This document shows, piece by piece, positions 17,867 to 25,554 of a DNA stretch of 64,000 nucleotides. Positions within the stretch are counted from its first letter, which is position 1; the number at the start of each line of letters is the position of its first letter. This stretch comes from Polynucleobacter kasalickyi (GTDB taxonomy: Bacteria > Pseudomonadota > Gammaproteobacteria > Burkholderiales > Burkholderiaceae): the NCBI RefSeq assembly GCF_900176405.1, contig NZ_FWXJ01000003.1, positions 207,000 to 270,999 on the forward strand. Direction: 5' to 3'. Both the position numbers and the translations under genes were made by a program. A model generated the notes under the pieces. It did no database searches. It was given only the letters and a program-made list of their open reading frames with translations, and was not told the origin of the DNA.

Positions 17867-18763
17867 ATGCTGACATTTCAAGAAATTATTCTCACTCTCC
17901 AACAATATTGGAGCAACCAAGGTTGCACATTATTGCAGCCTGTCGACTTAGAAGTCGGCGCTGGCACTTCCCACACTGCTACATTTTTGCGTGCTATTGG
18001 TCCCGAACCTTGGAAGGCCGCCTACGTTCAGCCATCTAGAAGACCAAAAGACGGTCGTTATGGCGAGAACCCAAATCGATTGCAACACTATTATCAATAT
18101 CAAGTGGTATTAAAACCTGCCCCAGAAAACATCTTAGAACTGTACTTAGGTTCTTTGGAAGCTTTAGGGCTTGATTTACAACAAAATGATATTCGTTTTG
18201 TTGAAGATGACTGGGAAAACCCCACCTTAGGTGCCTGGGGACTTGGCTGGGAAGTTTGGCTCAATGGGATGGAAATTACCCAATTTACCTATTTTCAACA
18301 AGTTGGTGGGTTAGATTGCAAACCTGTGTTGGGTGAAATTACTTACGGTATTGAACGATTAGCCATGTACTTGCAGTCTTGCGAAAATGTCTACCAACTG
18401 CAATGGACACCCGAAGTAAGCTATGGTGATGTATATCATCAAAATGAAGTGGAACAGTCTACTTACAATTTTGAGTATTCCAACACAAATTGGCTTTTTG
18501 AACAGTTCACCAACTACGAATCTGAAGCAAAGCGTTTAATGGCGATTCCTTTGGCTTTGCCAGCTTATGAGATGGTCTTAAAAGCCGCCCATACTTTTAA
18601 CCTATTGGATGCGCGAGGTGCTATCTCTGTGACGGAACGGGCAGCATATATAGGTAGGATTCGTAACTTATCCAAACAAATTGCACAGGCATATTTTGAT
18701 TCTCGTGAAAAATTAGGTTTCCCAATGCTGAAGAATAGCCTCCAAAAAAGGAGTGAAAAATAA
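17867..18763 (+). CDS. glyQ: Glycyl-tRNA synthetase alpha subunit
   Basis: This 298-residue catalytic subunit belongs to the alpha2beta2 bacterial glycyl-tRNA synthetase, a class II enzyme. '[20 protein letters not shown]', '[18 protein letters not shown]' and '[14 protein letters not shown]' are near-invariant in GlyQ and cover the class II motifs. The last base of its TAA stop is the first base of the glyS ATG (TAATG), so the two subunits are translationally coupled. A 91-bp gap separates it from lnt; I see no convincing promoter or terminator there. Confidence 0.98.
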   Translation: MLTFQEIILTLQQYWSNQGCTLLQPVDLEVGAGTSHTATFLRAIGPEPWKAAYVQPSRRPKDGRYGENPNRLQHYYQYQVVLKPAPENILELYLGSLEALGLDLQQNDIRFVEDDWENPTLGAWGLGWEVWLNGMEITQFTYFQQVGGLDCKPVLGEITYGIERLAMYLQSCENVYQLQWTPEVSYGDVYHQNEVEQSTYNFEYSNTNWLFEQFTNYESEAKRLMAIPLALPAYEMVLKAAHTFNLLDARGAISVTERAAYIGRIRNLSKQIAQAYFDSREKLGFPMLKNSLQKRSEK

Positions 18764-20889
18764 TGACTACAGCTCCTTTCCTCATCGAGTTATTAACGGA
18801 AGAACTACCTCCAAAGTCTTTAAAAAAATTAGGCGAAAGTTTTTCACAAAAGATTTTTGATCAACTAGGTCGGCAAGATCTTTTACCACCACTAGCTAGC
18901 TTTCAATCCTTTGCTTCCCCCAGAAGACTAGCTATTTTGATTGATCAAGTCTACGAAAAATCGAATGACAAGCAAGTCAAAGAGAAACTACTACCTGTTT
19001 CAATTGCGATAGATGCAAATGGGAACCCAACTCCGCCACTGCTAAAAAAATTAGCCTCACTCGGTATTTCAGAGCCGAAGCTAGACGAATTAGAGCAAAT
19101 GGGTGAAGGGAAAAACGAGGCATTTTATATATCCTTAACAAAGCCTGGTATTACTTTAGTAGAGGGTGCTCAAGAAGCTCTCAGCGCTTCAATTGCCCAA
19201 TTACCAATCGCCAAGACAATGCACTACCAATTAAATCCTGGTACGCCGGAAGAGGTGGCAGTCCAATTCGTAAGACCTGTACATGGTTTGATTGCCTTAT
19301 TCGGCTCTGAAATTATTCCGCTAACAATCTTTGGTCTCAAAGCAAGAAACACCACCTTGGGTCATCGTTTTTTATCGAGTGGTGCCATTACAATTCCTAG
19401 TGCGAATGAATATGAAACTACTTTAATTAACCAAGGTAAGGTATTACCTAGTTTTACGGGGCGTTTAGAAAAAATCACGCAAGATTTAATCAGTACTGCG
19501 AATGGTTTTAATGTATTAATGCCGCAAAGTTTATTAGAAGAAGTAAATTCTTTAGTAGAGTGGCCAGCCGTCTATGCTTGTTCTTTTGAGGAAGAGTTTT
19601 TAGAGGTTCCTCAAGAGTGCCTGATCTTAACAATGCAAACAAATCAGAAGTACTTTGCTCTGACGGATGCCAATGGCAAATTAGTTAATCAATTTTTAAT
19701 TGTCTCGAACATTGTTACTTCTACCCCGGAAAAAATTATTTCAGGGAATGAAAGAGTCGTGCGTCCTAGACTTTCAGATGCTCGCTTTTTTTACACACAA
19801 GATCGTAAACGAGCACTATTTGATCGAGTGCCTGAATTAGCTAAAGTGGTATATCACAATAAGTTAGGTAACCAATTAGAGCGAATTCAACGGATTGAAG
19901 TAATTGCAAAAGCGATTGCGAGTCACATTAGTTCTAGTCAAGACGAATTAGTCGCTCTATCTAGTCGTGCAGCGTTGATTATCAAAACCGATCTGCTTAC
20001 TGATATGGTTGGTGAGTTCCCTGAGTTACAAGGCATCATGGGGACTTATTATGCAAACCATGATCAAGAACATCACGAAGTAGCGTTGGCCTGCTCCGAA
20101 CACTATCTGCCGCGTTTTGCAGGCGACGGATTACCAAGCACGATGGTTGGAACTGTTTTAGCCTTGTCAGACAAACTAGAGACGATTGTCGGCATTTGGG
20201 GAATCGGCTTATCGCCAACGGGGGAAAAAGATCCTTTCGCACTAAGACGTCATGCATTAGGTGTTTGCAGATTGTTGGTAGAAAAAAATCTACCGCTCAA
20301 TCTAATCACTTTATTAGACATCGTTAAATCAGCCTTCCACTTTGAAGAAGTTCAAAAAAACGCTGATTTAGGTACGATTACTAACTTTGTGATGGACCGC
20401 CTCAGATCCTATCTAAAAGAAAATAATGGCACAACCTATTCATCTGAAGAGGTTGAATCCGTCTTGGCGAATTGTGCTGGTGATTTGACCAAGCTGCCTG
20501 AAAAATTAAGTGCTGTTAGGGCTTTTTCACAAATGGAAATGTCTGGCGATTTAGCCAATGCCAATAAGCGTATTAGTAATATTTTGAAGAAAAATGATCT
20601 ACCACTGCCAAATAAGGTAGATGTTTCTTTACTCGTCGCATCTGCAGAGAAAGAATTATTGGACCAAATGAACGCGGTTACTCCGCAAATTGATCAGGCA
20701 ATGGCGGATGCTGACTTCACAAAATCCTTACAGCTCCTAGCGCAATTAAGTACTGCCGTTACTGGTTTTTTTGCAGATGTCATGGTCAACGATCCTGATT
20801 TGCAGCTTAGAGGTAATCGTTTGGCACTCTTAAATCAATTACATCAGCAAATGAGCCGGATTGCTGATTTAAGTCAGTTGGCAAAATGA
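18763..20889 (+). CDS. glyS: Glycyl-tRNA synthetase beta subunit
   Basis: This 708-residue subunit binds tRNA and partners GlyQ. It opens with 'FLIELLTEELPPKSLKKL', the invariant GlyS N-terminus. 'QTNQKYFALTDANGKL', 'RPRLSDARFFYTQDRK' and 'GIGLSPTGEKDPFALRRHAL' follow in the usual order, and the C-terminal anticodon-binding domain is present. Length is typical for beta-proteobacteria. Its stop overlaps the start of gmhB by 4 bases (ATGA). Confidence 0.98.
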   Translation: MTTAPFLIELLTEELPPKSLKKLGESFSQKIFDQLGRQDLLPPLASFQSFASPRRLAILIDQVYEKSNDKQVKEKLLPVSIAIDANGNPTPPLLKKLASLGISEPKLDELEQMGEGKNEAFYISLTKPGITLVEGAQEALSASIAQLPIAKTMHYQLNPGTPEEVAVQFVRPVHGLIALFGSEIIPLTIFGLKARNTTLGHRFLSSGAITIPSANEYETTLINQGKVLPSFTGRLEKITQDLISTANGFNVLMPQSLLEEVNSLVEWPAVYACSFEEEFLEVPQECLILTMQTNQKYFALTDANGKLVNQFLIVSNIVTSTPEKIISGNERVVRPRLSDARFFYTQDRKRALFDRVPELAKVVYHNKLGNQLERIQRIEVIAKAIASHISSSQDELVALSSRAALIIKTDLLTDMVGEFPELQGIMGTYYANHDQEHHEVALACSEHYLPRFAGDGLPSTMVGTVLALSDKLETIVGIWGIGLSPTGEKDPFALRRHALGVCRLLVEKNLPLNLITLLDIVKSAFHFEEVQKNADLGTITNFVMDRLRSYLKENNGTTYSSEEVESVLANCAGDLTKLPEKLSAVRAFSQMEMSGDLANANKRISNILKKNDLPLPNKVDVSLLVASAEKELLDQMNAVTPQIDQAMADADFTKSLQLLAQLSTAVTGFFADVMVNDPDLQLRGNRLALLNQLHQQMSRIADLSQLAK

Positions 20890-21449
20890 AGACTTTAAAC
20901 AACAACCTCATCATATTGGATCGGGATGGCGTCATCAATCTTGATAGCGATGATTACATTAAATCAGTCGACGAATGGGAAGCCATTCCAGGTAGTTTAG
21001 AGGCAATTGCCAAATTAAACCAAGCTGATTATAAAGTGGTCATTTGTACCAATCAGTCTGGAATTAGTCGCCGACTATATGATGTCGACACCCTCAATGC
21101 AATGCATGAAAAAATGTTTCGTCAATTAGCTCGTCACGGTGGTGAGGTCTCGGCGATTTTTTTCTGTCCCCATGTCAATGAGGATAACTGCAGTTGTCGT
21201 AAGCCGAAAATTGGCATGTATCAAGATATTATTCAGCGGTTTAGTTTACAAAATGACTTGAACGGTATCCCGGTAGTTGGAGATTCACTACGTGATCTTA
21301 CTGGCGCAGTTCAGTTAGGTGCTGAACCTCATTTAGTACTTACCGGTAAAGGGAAGTTAACTAGAGAAAAAGGTGGTTTACCGCCTTACACAGCCATTCA
21401 CGAGGATTTATCAGCCTTTGTTGCACATTTTTTGTTGGCTAAACAATGA
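20886..21449 (+). CDS. gmhB: D-glycero-beta-D-manno-heptose 1,7-bisphosphate 7-phosphatase
   Basis: This 187-residue HAD-family phosphatase belongs to the ADP-heptose pathway that supplies LPS core heptose. HAD motif I is 'ILDRDGVIN' (the nucleophile and acid Asp), motif II 'VICTNQSGISR', and the GmhB-specific zinc loop is present as 'FFCPHVNEDNCSCRKPKIGM'. 'VVGDSLRDLTGA' is motif IV. It overlaps both glyS and plsC by 4 bases, giving one translationally coupled string. Confidence 0.95.
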   Translation: MKTLNNNLIILDRDGVINLDSDDYIKSVDEWEAIPGSLEAIAKLNQADYKVVICTNQSGISRRLYDVDTLNAMHEKMFRQLARHGGEVSAIFFCPHVNEDNCSCRKPKIGMYQDIIQRFSLQNDLNGIPVVGDSLRDLTGAVQLGAEPHLVLTGKGKLTREKGGLPPYTAIHEDLSAFVAHFLLAKQ

Positions 21450-22180
21450 TAAGACTAAGATCAGGAATATTTTTTCTAGCCCTCGTGATCTTCACGATTT
21501 TTTATTCAACATCTTGTTTTATAGTATTCCCTTTTCTATCACTTACGAATCGTTACAACTATGTTCGTGGCTGGTCTGCAGGCATTCTTTGGTTATTAAA
21601 GGTAATTTGTAATATTACTTATGAAATCCGTGGCATGCAAAATGTGATTGCCAATCAAGAAAAGCCCGTGATTTTGCTTTCAAAGCATCAATCTGCGTGG
21701 GAAACCATTGCTTACATTTCTTTATTTCCTAAACAGTTATGCTACGTGTTCAAAAAAGAATTGCTAAAGATTCCTTTTTTTGGCTGGGCAATGGCGATGT
21801 TACGCATGATTCATATCGATCGTAGTCAGCGCGATAAGGCTGCGATTGCTGTTGCAGAACAAGGAAAAGTACGTTTGTCAGAGGGTTGCTGGATTATTAT
21901 TTATCCCGAAGGTACGCGCGTTCCCGTGGGTAAACATATCCCTTATCAGAAGGGTGGGGCTAGACTCGCTGTAAGTACCCAAGCCAATGTTATTCCGATT
22001 GCCCATAATGCAGGTCATGTTTGGCCGAAGAATAGCTTCTTCAAGTACCCAGGACGTGTGACCCTTTCGATTGGGCCGCTAATGACTACCGAAAACAAGA
22101 ATCCTTCATTAGTTTTGCGTGAAGTTGAGACTTGGATTGAAGCAGAAATGCGCGCAATTGATCCAGCCTCATATGCCTAA
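21446..22180 (+). CDS. plsC: 1-acyl-sn-glycerol-3-phosphate acyltransferase (PlsC-type)
   Basis: The 244-residue inner-membrane acyltransferase acylates lysophosphatidic acid in phospholipid synthesis. One or two N-terminal hydrophobic spans precede the catalytic block. The usual HX4D motif appears as 'SKHQSAWET' (His81, with Glu86 in the Asp position). The other blocks are canonical: 'FFGWAMAMLRMIHIDR', 'IIYPEGTR' and 'YQKGGARLA'. The Glu variant is, to my knowledge, found in related Burkholderiales proteins. It converges on rsmA and the two genes overlap by 4 bases at their 3' ends. Confidence 0.92.
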   Translation: MIRLRSGIFFLALVIFTIFYSTSCFIVFPFLSLTNRYNYVRGWSAGILWLLKVICNITYEIRGMQNVIANQEKPVILLSKHQSAWETIAYISLFPKQLCYVFKKELLKIPFFGWAMAMLRMIHIDRSQRDKAAIAVAEQGKVRLSEGCWIIIYPEGTRVPVGKHIPYQKGGARLAVSTQANVIPIAHNAGHVWPKNSFFKYPGRVTLSIGPLMTTENKNPSLVLREVETWIEAEMRAIDPASYA

Positions 22181-22998
22181 GGAAAGCGCTCTTCTTTAGG
22201 TAATTTAGCTAATTTGGTTGCCCACTCAAGATAGGTTTCAACAGGAATATTTTGCGCACGAGACTTTAAGGTATCAGCATCTAACTCTAAGAGATGTTTT
22301 AAATTACCAAGATTATTTGCTAACATTTTTCTGCGTTGCGAAAATGCTAAAGCGACTAATTTTTCCAATACGTGAAAGGTCTCCACGTCTATCTTCACAT
22401 TCTTTTTTGGCCACATTGCAACAATTGCTGAATCTACCCTAGGCGGTGGTTCAAATGACTCAGGCGGCACCTCAAAACAATTTTCTAAATGGTAAACCGT
22501 TTGTAACATGACTGAAAGTCGGCTATATTCCGAATCGCCTGGAGCTGCGACCATTCGTTCCACGACTTCTTTTTGCAACATAAATACTTGTTCATCGACA
22601 AATTCAAGTGCGCTAATTAAATGAAATAGTAAAGGGGAAGAAATGTTATATGGCAAGTTACCAACCACCTTGATGCCACCTTGATTGCCTTGTGCAAGGG
22701 CATTTGATTTAGCGTTTTTAGCCCATTCATAAAAATTAAACTGTAAGGCATCAATAGCATGAATCGTTAATTTACTAATCTTCTTAGCTTCCCAAAAAGC
22801 AATTAAATCTCGATCAATTTCTACAACCTCAAGCCGACTAAGGTTGTCCAACAAAGGATATGTCATTGCTCCTGTGCCAGGACCTATTTCAATAATGTGA
22901 TCATGAGACTTTGGTGCAATACGAGCAACTATCGAGCGAATAATGCCCTCGTCAGTTAGAAAGTGTTGACCGAATCGTTTACGTGTTTGATGTACCAT
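22177..22998 (-). CDS. rsmA: 16S rRNA (A1518/A1519-N6) dimethyltransferase
   Basis: RsmA (KsgA) dimethylates two adjacent adenines near the 3' end of 16S rRNA during small-subunit maturation. The opening 'RKRFGQHFLTD', SAM-binding 'IEIGPGTGAMTYPLL', 'VVEIDRDLI' and catalytic 'GNLPYNISSPLLF' are all present, and the C-terminal helical domain ends with 'FSQRRKMLANNL'. ATG 22998 gives 273 residues; an upstream in-frame TTG (23013) would add five. Both lie inside the 3' end of pdxA, as expected for the lptD-surA-pdxA-rsmA operon. Confidence 0.97.
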   Translation of the reverse strand: MVHQTRKRFGQHFLTDEGIIRSIVARIAPKSHDHIIEIGPGTGAMTYPLLDNLSRLEVVEIDRDLIAFWEAKKISKLTIHAIDALQFNFYEWAKNAKSNALAQGNQGGIKVVGNLPYNISSPLLFHLISALEFVDEQVFMLQKEVVERMVAAPGDSEYSRLSVMLQTVYHLENCFEVPPESFEPPPRVDSAIVAMWPKKNVKIDVETFHVLEKLVALAFSQRRKMLANNLGNLKHLLELDADTLKSRAQNIPVETYLEWATKLAKLPKEERFP

Positions 22999-23977
22999 TT
23001 TTTGCCAGTTCAAAGGCTAGTTCAATAGCGGAAATCATACTACCAATTTCTGCCTGTCTTTTACCAGCGATCAGTAAAGCTGTTCCATGATCAACTGAAG
23101 TTCTGATAATGGGCAGTCCGAGTGTTACATTAACGCCCTGACCAAAGCAAGCTAATTTAAATGGTGCCAGTCCTTGGTCATGATACATGGCGATAAAAGC
23201 ATCAAGCTTGGGGAGTTGAGAAAGATCAAACAATGTATCTGCTGGATAAGGTCCAGAAACATCCATTGCCAAACTCTTTGCGTGCTCGATAGCAGGTTGA
23301 ATAATATCAATTTCTTCCATCCCCAAATGACCGCCTTCTCCAGCATGGGGATTGAGACCAGTTACTTTCAATGTCGGCTGAGGGATCCCAAATTGATCTT
23401 TTAGCGTTTGATGAACAATTTGTATTGTCTCGACAACGGCCTCAAAGGTCATAGCATCTGGGACTTCACGCAAAGGCAAGTGGGTGGTTACCAAGGCTAC
23501 TCGAAAATTTTCTGCTTGGTTAGGTGCTATAGAATTTTTACCGCATAACATCATTACCACGCGCTTAGTATGCGTTTTTTCTGCAAGATATTCCGTATGT
23601 CCTGTAAATTCAATCCCAAAATCATTAATGATACTTTTTTGTAATGGTGCAGTAACCATTGCATTAAAGTCACCAGCAATACAAGCATCGATGGCACTGT
23701 CTAATAGTTTTAAAACGTAAGGAGCGTTCTTTGCGTTCAACGTTCCAGCAATATTTTGATCGACGAGTGGAATATGTTGAATGCGTAAACGATTACCAAT
23801 CAAAGGATCAATAGTCGTCTCCATTTGAAATTCTGTAAATAAAGATTGATCACCTAGAATCGTAATATTTACTTCTGGAACCAGTCGTAAAAATTCAAGT
23901 GCTCCAAAAAAACTCACCTCTGGACCGATACCTGCTGGCTCTCCGGAAGTAATGACGAGGTGAATTGGCGTGGTCAA
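22979..23977 (-). CDS. pdxA: 4-hydroxythreonine-4-phosphate dehydrogenase
   Basis: PdxA oxidises 4-phosphohydroxy-L-threonine in the DXP-dependent pathway to pyridoxal phosphate. The 332-residue sequence starts with 'ITSGEPAGIGPE' and has the metal-binding histidines in 'FTGHTEYLAE', 'LNPHAGEGGHLG' and 'AMYHDQGLAPFK'. Its start is 2 bases past the surA stop and its 3' end overlaps the start of rsmA, giving the gamma/beta-proteobacterial operon order. Length is normal. Confidence 0.97.
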   Translation of the reverse strand: MTTPIHLVITSGEPAGIGPEVSFFGALEFLRLVPEVNITILGDQSLFTEFQMETTIDPLIGNRLRIQHIPLVDQNIAGTLNAKNAPYVLKLLDSAIDACIAGDFNAMVTAPLQKSIINDFGIEFTGHTEYLAEKTHTKRVVMMLCGKNSIAPNQAENFRVALVTTHLPLREVPDAMTFEAVVETIQIVHQTLKDQFGIPQPTLKVTGLNPHAGEGGHLGMEEIDIIQPAIEHAKSLAMDVSGPYPADTLFDLSQLPKLDAFIAMYHDQGLAPFKLACFGQGVNVTLGLPIIRTSVDHGTALLIAGKRQAEIGSMISAIELAFELAKNGTSNT

Positions 23978-23979
23978 AA

Positions 23980-25500
23980 TTATTTTTCAGGGGCAAAGGG
24001 AGGGCGCAACTCGATAGTTGCGTTATCTCTTAACTCACGAACCCAATCTTGGTAAGTTTGATCCAATCGTTCTTGTCTTAAAGTATTTTTAGCATATTCT
24101 TTTTGTTGGCTAAAGGTGATTTCTTTGGACTGCTTGTTCATCACTTGTAATATGTGCCACCCATAACTTGTTTGAAAAGGCTCAGTAACTGAATTAGGTT
24201 TAGTGTTCTTGAGTGCAAAATCAAACTCTGGCATCGTTTGACCTGCAGAAATCCAACCGATGTAACCAGAATTAGCGCCGGTATCTTTATCATCCGAAAA
24301 CTTTTTTGCTAAGTCTCCAAAATCTGCATTTTTCGATTCCACCTGAACTTTGTAAGCTTTTATTTTTCTTTCTAAATCTGTGTCGCTAACGCCAGGTTTT
24401 TTAGCCAGCATTAAATGACGCACTTCAAATTGCTCCACTTGAATCGATTGACCCAAAGTAATTTCTGGACCGGTTGAAGCTTGAGCTCCGACTTTTCCAC
24501 CTTTGCGATCTAATAATTTAACGATGTGGAAACCAGCGGAAGTTCTTAAGACCGAGGGTACCAAATCGCCAGCTTGTAATTTAGCGGTTGCATCAATAAA
24601 AAGTTGTGGCAAACGATCAAGAGTTCTATATCCTAAATCTTGTACCTTCACTGTTTTATCAACCTGGACTAAGCGATTGACAAAGTTGATGTATTCTTTT
24701 TCGTTTTTCACTTGTTGGAAAATGTCGTCAGCTTTAACTTTGGCTGCGTTGATCTCTGATCTAGAATCTGTATCTTTTGTAGGTACTAAAATTTGCGAAA
24801 TATATAAAGTTTCTGGCACGTTAGGGCTAGCTGTTGGGGCTGGAGTTGAGCTTTGATTATTGTTTAATCTAGAAGCAATGTAGTCATTGACTTCTGAATC
24901 AGTGACTTTAACTCTACTTTCAACTAATCGCTCACGAAACCTGGTAATCAAAATATCTCTTCTTAAAGTCTCTTTGAATTTTTGAAAAGATTGGCCATTG
25001 CTTTCAAGAGACTGTTGGAATTCAGCCGCAGTCATTTTTCTTTGATTGAAAACATTATTTAAGATGGCATCATATTCGAGGTCACTAATCTTAAAGTTTG
25101 CGTAGGTAGCTTCTTGGTAAATGACACTTTCCTCGATGAGTTTATCAAACACCGTTTGAATTAAAACATCCTCTGGGGGTAATGGTCTCTTGGCTTCATT
25201 GATTTGTTTTTTAACGAGTTCAATTCGATCTTTTAAATCTTTAAGAGTAATGACTTCACGATTCACCGTAGCAAGCACGCGATCTATCTCATTCTTGTCA
25301 ATGCTAAGATTCATTGAACTTGTGCGTTCAGGTGGGGCTTCGGGAGCCTCTGGAGGAGGCACTGGCTTCACATTTTTGGCGCTAGGTTTGCTTGCTGGTT
25401 TTGTAACTTCTGCTGCGAAAACTGCAACCGAATAAAAGGCGCCAATCATCAACACTGAAAGAAGTGCATTTAATAGGCATTTTTTAGGCATTCGAGTCAT
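23980..25500 (-). CDS. surA: Periplasmic chaperone / peptidyl-prolyl isomerase SurA
   Basis: SurA escorts unfolded outer-membrane proteins, including LptD, to the BAM complex. The 506-residue protein has a signal peptide, a Pro/Ala-rich linker (about 35-58) and a SurA N-terminal chaperone domain ('IDRVLATVNREVITLKDL'). Two parvulin domains follow; the second ('FEVRHLMLAKK', 'GDLAKKFSDD', 'GYIGWISAGQTMPEFD', 'SYGWHILQV') is canonical and the first more diverged. It is longer than E. coli SurA because of the N-terminal linker and an Ala/Pro/Thr-rich insert near residue 220. It lies 54 bp downstream of lptD. Confidence 0.96.
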   Translation of the reverse strand: MTRMPKKCLLNALLSVLMIGAFYSVAVFAAEVTKPASKPSAKNVKPVPPPEAPEAPPERTSSMNLSIDKNEIDRVLATVNREVITLKDLKDRIELVKKQINEAKRPLPPEDVLIQTVFDKLIEESVIYQEATYANFKISDLEYDAILNNVFNQRKMTAAEFQQSLESNGQSFQKFKETLRRDILITRFRERLVESRVKVTDSEVNDYIASRLNNNQSSTPAPTASPNVPETLYISQILVPTKDTDSRSEINAAKVKADDIFQQVKNEKEYINFVNRLVQVDKTVKVQDLGYRTLDRLPQLFIDATAKLQAGDLVPSVLRTSAGFHIVKLLDRKGGKVGAQASTGPEITLGQSIQVEQFEVRHLMLAKKPGVSDTDLERKIKAYKVQVESKNADFGDLAKKFSDDKDTGANSGYIGWISAGQTMPEFDFALKNTKPNSVTEPFQTSYGWHILQVMNKQSKEITFSQQKEYAKNTLRQERLDQTYQDWVRELRDNATIELRPPFAPEK

Positions 25501-25554
25501 AACAATCCAATAATGTAATTTTGATTTGATTTTAAATGGTAATTAAGAAATTCC

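Noticed and set aside
24503..24856. 117-codon plus-strand frame opposite surA
   Set aside because: Antisense to a convincing surA; no start signals or domain features.
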